From JAICSD01 sp035637115 (GTDB lineage: Bacteria; Acidobacteriota; Vicinamibacteria; Vicinamibacterales; 2-12-FULL-66-21): DNA of 16,064 bases. The stretch's first letter is position 1. Each line of letters begins with the position of its first letter. Both the position numbers and the translations under genes were made by a program. Where the stretch lies: positions 1 through 16,064 of the forward strand of contig DASPXV010000095.1 in assembly GCA_035637115.1 (NCBI GenBank). The letters are read 5' to 3'. Shown here in pieces: positions 1-6,669 of this stretch. The notes under the pieces were generated by a model. That model saw only the letters and a program-made list of their open reading frames with translations, was not told the DNA's origin and did no database searches.

Positions 1-299
1 TCGTCGACGAGGATCCCGAGCGCGGTCGCGGTGAACGCCTTCGTATTCGACGCGATCCCGAACAACGTTCGCGCATCGACCGCCGCGGGCTCGCCCAGCC
101 TGCGTACGCCGTAGCCCTTCGCCACGACGACCTTGCCGTCCTTCACGATGGCGAGCGACACGCCTGGAACTTCGAACGCGGACATCGCCCGTGTGACGTA
201 GGCATCGAGATCCGCCGGCAGCTGCTGCGCGTCACTGCGCGCCGGGAGAGTGAATGCCGATATAAAAAGGAGAGCGGCTACTATGAAGGTTCTCGCCAT
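1..299 (-). CDS. Secreted serine hydrolase, beta-lactamase class C / penicillin-binding type (partial, C-terminus off the left edge)
   Basis: Only the first 99 codons are in the window; the gene runs off position 1. Translating the complement from ATG 299 gives a hydrophobic signal peptide (about residues 5-19, likely cleaved near the Ala24-Gln25 region). A typical N-terminal serine hydrolase segment follows: FEVPGVSLAIVKDGKVV (42-58), KGYGVRRLG (61-69) and SNTKAFTA, in which Ser84 and Lys87 form the SxxK catalytic motif. Family members are periplasmic or secreted hydrolases acting on peptides, esters or beta-lactams; the substrate cannot be told from this fragment. The second and third motifs (YxN, KTG-like) would lie outside the window. 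It is divergent from the AsmA-like gene, with 23 bp between start codons. No good Shine-Dalgarno is seen and the message may be nearly leaderless. Family is confident, substrate unknown. Confidence 0.85.
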   Translation of the reverse strand, partial: MARTFIVAALLFISAFTLPARSDAQQLPADLDAYVTRAMSAFEVPGVSLAIVKDGKVVVAKGYGVRRLGEPAAVDARTLFGIASNTKAFTATALGILVD

Positions 300-307
300 A
301 TGTCCGC

Positions 308-314
308 TATCCTA
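308..314. promoter_or_regulatory. Putative bidirectional -10 element for the divergent serine hydrolase and AsmA-like genes
   Basis: The heptamer TATCCTA reads as TATCCT (308-313) on the + strand and TAGGAT (314-309) on the - strand, both of the TAnnnT form expected of a bacterial -10 box. There are 9 nt between each box and its start codon (GTG 323 on +, ATG 299 on -), so transcripts starting 6-8 nt downstream would have a leader of only a few nt or none. I see no convincing -35 for either direction. This is inference from spacing and sequence symmetry. Confidence 0.4.
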
Positions 315-322
315 GCTGAACG

Positions 323-1864
323 GTGCCGGTGCCACATATCAAACTCGTCCGTTGGTTCATCGGCATTTTCGGCGGTGTTCTTGTCGGCCTGTGGATCGCG
401 CTGAGCGTCGTCTCGCGCGCGCCCGTCCTCCAGCAGAAGCTTGTCGAGGCGCTGAACTATCACATGGACGCTGACGTTCAGCTCGAGAGCTTCACCGTCG
501 ACTCATTCCCGACGCTCAGGATTCACGGCGACAATCTCAAGCTGCGCCTCAAAGGGCAGCAGCAGCCCGCCCCGTTCATCGAGATCCGCCATTTCGAAGT
601 CACCGGTGGTGTGCTCGGCCTCCTTCGCAAGCAGCGCCGTTTCCGATCCGTGGAGCTCGATGGGCTGCGCATCACCATCCCGCCGCGTACGCAAAACGAC
701 AAGGAAGTGGGCTCGCGCGCTGTCACGACCGTCGAGGGTCCCGTCCTCATCGACCATGTCGTTGCGAAGGACGCGCATTTGATCATCGTGCCAAAGGATC
801 TGCGCAAGGAGCCGAAGGTCTTCGCGATTCACAACCTGGACCTTGAATCTGTCGGGTTCGATCGCGCCATGCCGTTCGAGGCGACCTTGACGAACCCGAT
901 TCCGAAAGGGGAGATCGCCACGCACGGCAAATTCGGACCATGGGTCAAACGCGAGCCGGGCCTGACGGCGCTGGTCGGCGACTACGCATTCAATCACGCG
1001 GACCTGAATACGATAAAAGGCATTGGCGGCATCCTCACGTCGAGGGGACAGTTCTCAGGGCGTCTGGAAGAAATCGACGTGAAAGGCACAACGACGACGC
1101 CCGATTTCAGTATCGACATCGGCGGGTCGCCGATGTCGCTCGAGACGCGGTTTCATGCTCTGGTCGATGGCACGAACGGCAATACGTATTTGAAGCAGGT
1201 GGATGCGAAACTGCAGGAGACAGATATCGAAGCATCGGGCGCGATCGAATCGCATCCAGACGTCAAGGGACGCACGGTCAATCTGGACGTGACGATCCGC
1301 AACGGCCGCGTGCAGGACGTGCTGCGTCTCGCGGTGAAAACGCCGAAACCGGCGATGCTGGGACAGATTGCCCTGGAGGCGGAGATGCTGCTGCCGCCGG
1401 GCAAGTCGAAGGTAGCCGACCGCCTGGAGCTCGTCGGCCGCTTCGCCCTGGAGAACGCATCGTTCACCGATCCGATCGTGCAGGACCAGGTCGCAATGTT
1501 CAGCCGCCGCGCGCAGGGAAAGAAGCCGACCGACGACGTCGGACGGATCCAGTCGGATATGCGCGGAAACTTCACGCTGCGAAACGGCACCGTGCGTTTC
1601 GATCCGCTCGGCTTCGACGTTCCTGGCGCCGACGTGCGGATTCACGGCAGCTACACGCTGCGCAGCCAGCAGCTCGATTTCACGGGCACGCTGATAATGG
1701 ATTCGACGGTTTCCGACGCGGCGGGTGGTGTCAGGGGCTTTTTCCTGAAGCCGTTCGATCCGCTCTTCCGCAAGAAAGGCAAAGGCGCGGTCCTGCCGAT
1801 AACGATTCAAGGCCCGCGCGAAAACCCGAAGTTTGGATTGAATTGGGGGAAGGTCTTCAAATGA
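323..1864 (+). CDS. AsmA-like inner-membrane protein
   Basis: The 513-residue protein has one N-terminal membrane segment (about residues 11-30, WFIGIFGGVLVGLWIALSVV) followed by a long periplasmic beta-rich region. This is the layout of the AsmA/AsmA-like family, whose members are linked to outer-membrane biogenesis and, in better studied cases, to lipid transport between membranes. The C-terminal part (about 370-513) has AsmA C-terminal features: repeated short strands such as FTLRNGTVRFDPLGFDVPGA, then LDFTGTL and a terminal LPITIQGPRENPKFGLNWGK segment. The start is GTG 323; a GTG two codons later (329) is equally possible. No Shine-Dalgarno is visible, and a -10-like TATCCT sits 9 nt upstream, so the message may be close to leaderless. 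Its TGA overlaps the ATG of msrB (ATGA), indicating translational coupling. Family assignment is good, specific role unknown. Confidence 0.8.
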   Translation: MPVPHIKLVRWFIGIFGGVLVGLWIALSVVSRAPVLQQKLVEALNYHMDADVQLESFTVDSFPTLRIHGDNLKLRLKGQQQPAPFIEIRHFEVTGGVLGLLRKQRRFRSVELDGLRITIPPRTQNDKEVGSRAVTTVEGPVLIDHVVAKDAHLIIVPKDLRKEPKVFAIHNLDLESVGFDRAMPFEATLTNPIPKGEIATHGKFGPWVKREPGLTALVGDYAFNHADLNTIKGIGGILTSRGQFSGRLEEIDVKGTTTTPDFSIDIGGSPMSLETRFHALVDGTNGNTYLKQVDAKLQETDIEASGAIESHPDVKGRTVNLDVTIRNGRVQDVLRLAVKTPKPAMLGQIALEAEMLLPPGKSKVADRLELVGRFALENASFTDPIVQDQVAMFSRRAQGKKPTDDVGRIQSDMRGNFTLRNGTVRFDPLGFDVPGADVRIHGSYTLRSQQLDFTGTLIMDSTVSDAAGGVRGFFLKPFDPLFRKKGKGAVLPITIQGPRENPKFGLNWGKVFK

Positions 1865-2253
1865 GTTTTCCGATTACCAAGACAGACGAAGAGTGGAAGC
1901 GCATTCTCACGCCCGAGCAGTACCAGATCCTCCGGCATCACGCTACGGAGCGGCCGGGAAGCTGCGCCCTGCTGACGGAAAAGCGCGCGGGCACCTTCGC
2001 GTGCGCCGGTTGTGGCCAGAAGCTGTTTACGAACGACACGAAGTTCGAGTCCGGCACCGGCTGGCCGAGCTTTCACACGCCACATCCGGGCGCCCTCGGA
2101 ACGACGACCGATCGAAGCTACGGAATGAGCCGGACCGAAGTGCACTGCTCGCAGTGCGGTGGACATCTCGGGCACGTGTTTCCCGATGGGCCGCCCCCCA
2201 CCGGGCAGCGCTACTGCATCAACGGTGCGGCATTGAAATTCGAACCGAAATAA
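1861..2253 (+). CDS. msrB: Peptide-methionine (R)-S-oxide reductase MsrB
   Basis: This 130-residue cytosolic-type enzyme reduces methionine-R-sulfoxide in proteins back to methionine, using thioredoxin-supplied electrons. All hallmarks are visible: a structural zinc site from Cys48-x-x-Cys51 and Cys96-x-x-Cys99, the GTGWPSF segment (residues 65-71), the GGHLGHVF segment (100-107) and the catalytic Cys119 in RYCING. Length is normal for a single-domain MsrB, and there is no export signal. The start at ATG 1861 overlaps the upstream stop (ATGA) and has a purine-rich Shine-Dalgarno (GGGGGAAGG, 1845-1853) 7 nt before it. A longer in-frame reading from 940 exists but is Arg/Gly-rich, out-of-frame translation of the AsmA-like gene, so it is not used. 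Coupling to the AsmA-like gene suggests co-expression, though no shared function is evident. Confidence 0.97.
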   Translation: MSFPITKTDEEWKRILTPEQYQILRHHATERPGSCALLTEKRAGTFACAGCGQKLFTNDTKFESGTGWPSFHTPHPGALGTTTDRSYGMSRTEVHCSQCGGHLGHVFPDGPPPTGQRYCINGAALKFEPK

Positions 2254-2259
2254 CTGTCG

Positions 2260-2268
2260 TATCCTAGC
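2260..2268 (+). promoter_or_regulatory. Putative -10 element giving a leaderless transcript for the zinc-ribbon gene
   Basis: TATCCTAGC is identical to the nonamer at 308-316 upstream of the AsmA-like gene. The TATCCT part ends 7 nt before ATG 2273, so initiation about 7 nt downstream of the box would place the first transcribed base at or next to the A of the start codon. There is no Shine-Dalgarno. No clear -35 is seen (a TTGAAA at 2233-2238 is spaced 21 bp, too far). Moderately supported by the repetition of the motif at a second gene start. Confidence 0.4.
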
Positions 2269-2272
2269 GGCC

Positions 2273-2974
2273 ATGTCCCCCGACGCCAGCGCCCTGCACT
2301 GCCCGAACTGCGGCGGGCCCGCTGCGCCGGGGCAGGCGTTCTGCGGTTACTGCCGCGCCGCACTTGCGACCGTCAGCTGTCCGACCTGCTTCGGGTTGAT
2401 GTTCGACGGGTCTCTCTATTGTCCGTCGTGCGGCGCCCGGCGATCTCGAACCACCGGTGCCGTCCAGAAGGTGGCATGTCCCGGTTGTCGTGCCGCGATG
2501 CGTGACATCCACCTGGGGGAGACTGGAATTCTCGAGTGCGAGCGATGCCGCGGGATGTGGATCGACGCGGCGACCTTCGAACATATCTGCGCGAACCGCG
2601 AAGTGCAGGCGGCCGTCATTCACCAGGGTGCCGACCGCAGACCCGATGTGAAGGCCGAAGTGCATTACCGCAAATGCGTCGCCTGCGGCAAGGTGATGAA
2701 CCGCCTGAACTTCGGCCGCCTGTCCGGCACTGTCGTCGATGTCTGCAAAGGACACGGCACGTTCCTCGATGCCGGGGAGCTTCATTCGATCGTGCGGTTT
2801 ATCCAGAGCGGCGGACTCGATCGCGCACGCCAGCGGCAGATCGACGAGCTGAAGGAAGAAGAGCAGCGGTTGCGACAGGCCCAGGGAATGCGGCATCCTG
2901 CCGGGGCCGATTTGAACATAGACTCGAGTTCGGGCTTCGATCTACTGTCGTTGCTGGATCATTTGCGAGGATGA
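2273..2974 (+). CDS. Multi-zinc-ribbon protein with two zf-TFIIB-like domains
   Basis: The 233-residue soluble protein is built from four metal-binding knuckle pairs. The N-terminal double zinc ribbon uses Cys10/13 with Cys24/27 and Cys36/39 with Cys50/53. The first zf-TFIIB-type unit uses Cys69/72 and Cys89/92 followed by the family signature RGMWIDAATFE. The second unit is Cys135/138 with Cys158 and His161, followed by GTFLDAGEL. A charged helix (about 183-204, rich in Glu/Arg/Gln) may be a short coiled coil, and the C-terminus is short and leucine-rich. There is no signal peptide or membrane segment. zf-TFIIB proteins are common and mostly uncharacterised; no reaction can be assigned. It sits 4 nt upstream of the SPFH-HTH gene, and its last codons (GCGAGG, 2965-2970) provide that gene's Shine-Dalgarno, so the two are probably co-expressed. 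It may supply in trans the zinc ribbon that its SPFH neighbour lacks. Confidence 0.85.
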   Translation: MSPDASALHCPNCGGPAAPGQAFCGYCRAALATVSCPTCFGLMFDGSLYCPSCGARRSRTTGAVQKVACPGCRAAMRDIHLGETGILECERCRGMWIDAATFEHICANREVQAAVIHQGADRRPDVKAEVHYRKCVACGKVMNRLNFGRLSGTVVDVCKGHGTFLDAGELHSIVRFIQSGGLDRARQRQIDELKEEEQRLRQAQGMRHPAGADLNIDSSSGFDLLSLLDHLRG

Positions 2975-2978
2975 CGAT

Positions 2979-4043
2979 ATGGGTCTGATGGATTTCATCA
3001 AGGGTGAGCTTCTCGAAGTCATCGAGTGGACCGATGACTCGCGCGACACGCTGTCGTTCCGGTTTCCCGACGATGACAAGGCGATCAAGAACGGCGCGCA
3101 GCTGATCGTCCGCGAATCGCAGCAGGTGCAGTTCGTGTACCTCGGCGAGTTCGGCGACACGTTCCGACCCGGGAAGCACACGCTCACCACGGAGAACATC
3201 CCGGTCCTCACGAAGCTGAAGTCGTGGAAGTACGGCTTCAACTCGCCCTTCAAGGCGGACATTTACTACCTGAACACGCGGCTCTTTACCGGCAACAAGT
3301 GGGGCACCGCGAATCCGGTGATGATGCGCGACGAGGACCTGGGCATCGTTCGCGTCCGCGCGTTCGGCACCTACGACTTCCACATCGTCGATCCAAAGTT
3401 ATTCCTGAAGGAAGTCGCCGGGTCGGATCAGAACTTCCGTCTCGACGAGTTCGCCGACACGATGCGTTCGCGCATCGTCAGCATTTTTGCCGACGCGCTG
3501 GCGACGGCGAAAATCCCGGTCTTCGACGTGGCGAGCCGCTATACCGAACTTGGCGAAGCGCTGCTCCCGCTGATCAATCCCGTCATCAAGGCGAAGTACG
3601 GGCTCGAGATGCCGAGCTTCATCCTCGAAAACGTATCGGTGCCGCCCGAAGTCGAACAGGCGGTGGACAAGCGTTCCAGCATGGCCGCGGTCGGAAACCT
3701 GAACGACTACGTCAAGTTTCAGATGGCGCAGGGAATGGAGAAGGGTGGCAGCGCTGGCGGCGTCGCGACGGAGATGGCCGTCGGACTTGCGATGGCGCAA
3801 CAGATGATGCAACAGGGCCTCACGAGCGTCGGCCCTACCGTCTCGCCGAAGGCGGGGGTCACGGCTACGGCGGGCGCAGGCGCACTGCCTGAACTCCTCT
3901 CTCCGGGGGACATTGCGAACGTGCTGAAGGTGTCGGAAGGGGACGTACTCGCGATCCTCGAGTCCGGCGAGCTCGCCGGCAAGAAGATCGGATCGACGTG
4001 GCGCATCAAGCGCTCCGCGCTCGACGAATACCTGACCAAATGA
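2979..4043 (+). CDS. SPFH-domain (YdjI-like, COG4260-type) protein fused to a C-terminal excisionase-type HTH
   Basis: Residues 1 to about 230 match the bacterial SPFH family often annotated 'virion core protein': MGLMDFIKGELLEVIEW at the start, SQQVQFVYLGEFGD (48-60), PGKHTLTTENIPVL (64-77), then a prohibitin-like core ending at ENVSVPPEVEQAVD (217-230). A Met/Gln/Gly-rich linker follows (about 245-305). Relatives such as Bacillus YdjI end in a zinc ribbon. Here residues 307-354 form an HTH_17/excisionase-like domain instead: LSPGDIANVLKVSEGDVLAILESG, KKIGSTWRIKRSALDEYL. SPFH proteins assemble at membranes, and Bacillus YdjI works with PspA and YdjG in envelope stress, as I recall. The HTH could bind DNA or act as a protein adaptor. 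The start has a Shine-Dalgarno GAGG 8 nt upstream. Its stop overlaps the next ATG (ATGA at 4040-4043). SPFH call is strong; HTH function is unproven. Confidence 0.85.
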   Translation: MGLMDFIKGELLEVIEWTDDSRDTLSFRFPDDDKAIKNGAQLIVRESQQVQFVYLGEFGDTFRPGKHTLTTENIPVLTKLKSWKYGFNSPFKADIYYLNTRLFTGNKWGTANPVMMRDEDLGIVRVRAFGTYDFHIVDPKLFLKEVAGSDQNFRLDEFADTMRSRIVSIFADALATAKIPVFDVASRYTELGEALLPLINPVIKAKYGLEMPSFILENVSVPPEVEQAVDKRSSMAAVGNLNDYVKFQMAQGMEKGGSAGGVATEMAVGLAMAQQMMQQGLTSVGPTVSPKAGVTATAGAGALPELLSPGDIANVLKVSEGDVLAILESGELAGKKIGSTWRIKRSALDEYLTK

Positions 4044-5503
4044 TCGGCGCGCGCAGACGCGACGCGCTGGTTCTGCTGTTTTTTCTGTGTTTCTTCGGCG
4101 TGCTCTCGAGCGGCCGCCTCGCGAGCTCTGATGCGGGCGAGCAGCTTCGTGCGTCGATTCTGGTCGCGCGAACGGGATCCGCAGGCGCGGATGCCCCACC
4201 GGCCGGCGGCTGGATTCGCGCGCCGGACGGCCGCTACTACGAGCCGCACGATCTCGGGAATCTGCTCCTGATGCTTCCGGCGGCGTGGCTGGGCGCTTCG
4301 CTGTCCCCCGCACCGCTCGCGGCGCAGATCGCGAATCCTCCTCTCCTCGCTCGAGTCGTCGTCTCATTGTCGTGCGCGGTTCTCGCGGCGATTGCCTGCG
4401 CCTGGATGTTCCGCCTGCTGGCGTTCTACACGCGGACACGCACCGCTTTCCTAATGGCCGTCGCGTTTCCGGTTACGACGATCTTTCTCGCGTACGCGCG
4501 CGCAGCGTGGGACGTGCTCGGCGCGTGCTGCCTGATCTGTGGCGTTCTGTATTACTCGATCGCGATCCTGCGCGACGTGCATCCCCGGCGCAGCGCGCTG
4601 CTGCTGGCGTCGACGTTGGCTGCGGCATTCGCCTTCCGCTATTCCCTCGCGCCGTTTCTCACGCCGGCCGCGGCGTACATCGTGTGGACAGCGCGTCGCT
4701 CGATCGGTTCGCGAGGCTTGGTCGCAGCGGTTGTGGTCTTCGCGATTCTGATGGCGCCGTCGTTCGCCTATAACTTCATTCGGACTGGCTCGGCACTCCG
4801 TCCCGCTGCGGCGAGCGCGCGCTACCTGGCGGGCGCCAACGCGTTGACAGGCAGCATTCCGCACGGCGCGTACGGGCTGCTGTTGTCGCCGAACCGCGGC
4901 CTCTTTGTTTTCTCTCCCGTCCTGCTGGTGTCCGCCGGATTACCCTTCGCCTGGTCCCGCCTTCTTCGGGAACAACGCGTCGTCATCGCTGCGTACACTC
5001 TCGCGGCCGCCGCATATATCCTGCTCATCTCGAAAATGGCCGCATGGGGCGTATTCGGGTGGGGACCTCGGTACCTGGTCCCCATCCTGCCAATCGTGTT
5101 CCTCGCCGCATGTTTCACGGCGCTCAGCTCCCGCGGCACCGCTCGCGTCTTCATCGGGGTTGCGGCGGTGCTCTCGGCGGTGCTGACGCTACCGACCGCC
5201 GTCGTGAACTGGCACCTTGCCACCACCACGTGGCCGGAGGCGATGAATCCGGACGCGACGATGCCGTACCAACAGATCGCAGGCTGGAAAGCGCTCGCCG
5301 GTGGACTCGCGGGGAGATCGCTTCCCGTTCCGGATGACATCAAGCAGGATCGTCTCCGCACCACGACGGCTGCGTTTCCCGATCTGCTCCTGGCACGGCT
5401 TGCGCGACAGTCGCGAAGCGGAGCCCTGGCGGCGGCTACGATCCTGATGGTGGCGCTTGGCGCCGCGGTGTCATGCTCGCGACGGTTGATGGTCGATGGT
5501 TGA
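4040..5503 (+). CDS. Polytopic membrane protein, probable GT-C-fold glycosyltransferase-like
   Basis: The 487-residue protein is highly hydrophobic, with roughly ten membrane segments spread along its length. After the first segment (about 9-24) comes a loop with SSDAGEQ (Asp31, Glu34) and a GRYYEPHDLGNLL segment, the position where GT-C (PMT/GT39-like) glycosyltransferases carry their catalytic acidic residues. Later features are LLSPNRGLFVFSPVLL and WGVFGWGPRYLVPILP, which I associate with uncharacterised GT-C-like bacterial membrane proteins. If it is a glycosyltransferase, it would use a polyprenyl-phosphate sugar at the membrane, but neither donor nor acceptor can be inferred. The chosen start, ATG 4040, overlaps the upstream stop by 4 bp; an in-frame start at 3998 would overlap the SPFH gene by 46 bp and adds no hydrophobic segment. 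It separates the two YdjI/YdjG-like genes, and its tail overlaps the next gene by 8 bp. Confidence 0.6.
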   Translation: MIGARRRDALVLLFFLCFFGVLSSGRLASSDAGEQLRASILVARTGSAGADAPPAGGWIRAPDGRYYEPHDLGNLLLMLPAAWLGASLSPAPLAAQIANPPLLARVVVSLSCAVLAAIACAWMFRLLAFYTRTRTAFLMAVAFPVTTIFLAYARAAWDVLGACCLICGVLYYSIAILRDVHPRRSALLLASTLAAAFAFRYSLAPFLTPAAAYIVWTARRSIGSRGLVAAVVVFAILMAPSFAYNFIRTGSALRPAAASARYLAGANALTGSIPHGAYGLLLSPNRGLFVFSPVLLVSAGLPFAWSRLLREQRVVIAAYTLAAAAYILLISKMAAWGVFGWGPRYLVPILPIVFLAACFTALSSRGTARVFIGVAAVLSAVLTLPTAVVNWHLATTTWPEAMNPDATMPYQQIAGWKALAGGLAGRSLPVPDDIKQDRLRTTTAAFPDLLLARLARQSRSGALAAATILMVALGAAVSCSRRLMVDG

Positions 5504-6590
5504 AATTTCCGCACTCCAGAAGTACCCGTGCCCGGCATGCGGCGCGCAGGCCGAGTGGAATCCCGGCAAGCAGAAACTCGTGTGCCCGTTCTGCGGCACG
5601 GAATCCCCGTACAAGGTGACGGCAACCGGCGAGATCGAGGAGCTCGATCTCGTGCGTGCGTTGCGCGAGATGCCGGAGGACGCGCGCGGCTGGCAGACGG
5701 AGCGCCGTACCGTGCAGTGCCAGAGCTGCAAGGCGGTTTCGGTGTTCGAGCCGGACCGCGTCGGACAGCGCTGCGAGTTCTGCGGATCGCCGGCGCTCGT
5801 ACCGTATGAAGAGATCAAGTCGCCCATCCGTCCGCAGAGCCTGCTGGCGTTCCGAGTGGCGGACACGGCGGTGCGCGAGCAGATCCGCCGATGGTACAAG
5901 AGCAAGTGGCTCGCGCCCGGCGCGCTGAAATCACGCGCTCTCGTCGATACCGTCAAGGGCGTCTACATTCCGTACTGGACGTTTGACGCACACGCGGAAT
6001 GCCCATGGGAGGCGGAGGCGGGACATTACTTCTACACGACTGAAACGTACCGCGACGACAAGGGACATACGCAGACGCGCCAGGTGCAGCACGTGCGCTG
6101 GGAGCCCGCGTCAGGCGTAGTCAATCATTTCTTCGACGACGAACCGATTCCCGGTACGCGCGGGGTAGACCACGCGCTGTTGCGGCAGGTGGAACCCTTT
6201 CCGACAAACGAATTAGTCGCGTACGACACGTCGTACCTGTCCGGTTTCATCGTGGAGCATTACCAGGTCGTGCTGCTCGAGGCGGCGCAGGCATCCGAAG
6301 CCGCGATGCACGAGAAGCTGGAGGCGCTGTGCGCGGCGCAGGTGCCTGGCGATACCTACCGCAATCTCGTCATCCATCCGACCTTCTCGGCACAGACGTT
6401 CAAGCACATCCTCGTGCCGATCTGGCTGCTGACGTACACCTACGGCGCGCGCGTGTTTCACGTGCTGGTGAATGGCGCGACCGGGCGCATGGCGGGCGAA
6501 TATCCGAAGAGCTTCTGGAAGGTCTTTTTCCTCGTCGTCGGAATTATCATCCTGGTGTTGCTCGTGCTGCTGATGCAGGGCGAGCATTAG
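5496..6590 (+). CDS. Double zinc-ribbon protein with C-terminal membrane anchor (YdjG-like)
   Basis: The 364-residue protein starts with two TFIIB-type zinc ribbons, Cys12/15 with Cys30/33 (YPCPACG ... VCPFCG) and Cys75/78 with Cys93/96 (CQSC ... CEFC). A conserved middle region follows with KGVYIPYWTFDAHAE (154-168) and LVPIWLLTYTYG (306-317). It ends in a single strongly hydrophobic segment (about 343-360) and a four-residue tail, so the ribbons should face the cytosol with the C-terminus anchoring the protein. This layout resembles Bacillus YdjG, encoded with PspA and the SPFH protein YdjI, and the SPFH gene lies one gene upstream here. No pspA gene is visible in the window. The ATG at 5496 lies 8 bp inside the preceding gene; no strong Shine-Dalgarno is seen, suggesting coupling. 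No transcription terminator is apparent after the TAG. Function beyond a scaffold or adaptor role is unknown. Confidence 0.8.
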   Translation: MVEISALQKYPCPACGAQAEWNPGKQKLVCPFCGTESPYKVTATGEIEELDLVRALREMPEDARGWQTERRTVQCQSCKAVSVFEPDRVGQRCEFCGSPALVPYEEIKSPIRPQSLLAFRVADTAVREQIRRWYKSKWLAPGALKSRALVDTVKGVYIPYWTFDAHAECPWEAEAGHYFYTTETYRDDKGHTQTRQVQHVRWEPASGVVNHFFDDEPIPGTRGVDHALLRQVEPFPTNELVAYDTSYLSGFIVEHYQVVLLEAAQASEAAMHEKLEALCAAQVPGDTYRNLVIHPTFSAQTFKHILVPIWLLTYTYGARVFHVLVNGATGRMAGEYPKSFWKVFFLVVGIIILVLLVLLMQGEH

Positions 6591-6620
6591 CGAGCGCCTC
6601 CCGGGTTCAACTCGCCGCAT

Positions 6621-6640
6621 CTGAATATTGCAATATTCAG
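6621..6640. promoter_or_regulatory. Perfect 20-bp inverted repeat, probable operator of the ArsR-family regulator
   Basis: CTGAATATTGCAATATTCAG is an uninterrupted perfect palindrome (10 + 10 bp) and is strikingly AT-rich for this GC-rich region. It covers the -35 hexamer of the promoter upstream of the regulator gene, so a bound dimer would exclude RNA polymerase. A further imperfect half-site follows directly: ATATTCTG (6641-6648) repeats ATATTCAG (6633-6640). ArsR-family dimers typically bind such 12-2-12-like AT-rich palindromes and repress their own operons. Binding by this regulator is inferred from position. Confidence 0.8.
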
Positions 6641-6655
6641 ATATTCTGCTAGACT
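6628..6655 (+). promoter_or_regulatory. Sigma-70-type promoter of the arsR-hyf-like operon
   Basis: A -35 TTGCAA (6628-6633) and a -10 TAGACT (6650-6655) are separated by 16 bp, and the -10 is preceded by TGC, an extended -10 (TGn). Predicted initiation near 6662 gives a leader of about 8 nt before ATG 6670. The -35 lies inside the 20-bp palindrome, which is consistent with autorepression by the regulator. Confidence 0.65.
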
Positions 6656-6669
6656 GGGCCTACCGCAGC

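Noticed and set aside
940..2253. A long N-terminal extension of MsrB
   Set aside because: The extension is an Arg/Gly-rich shadow of the AsmA-like gene; ATG 1861 has a Shine-Dalgarno and gives the normal family length.
6586..6612. Possible terminator after the YdjG-like gene (GCGAG ... CTCGC)
   Set aside because: Only a 5-bp stem with a long loop and no T-tract.
6628..6669. TTG start giving a 126-residue regulator
   Set aside because: The extra codons overlap the palindrome and the -10/-35 elements; the ArsR fold begins properly at ATG 6670.
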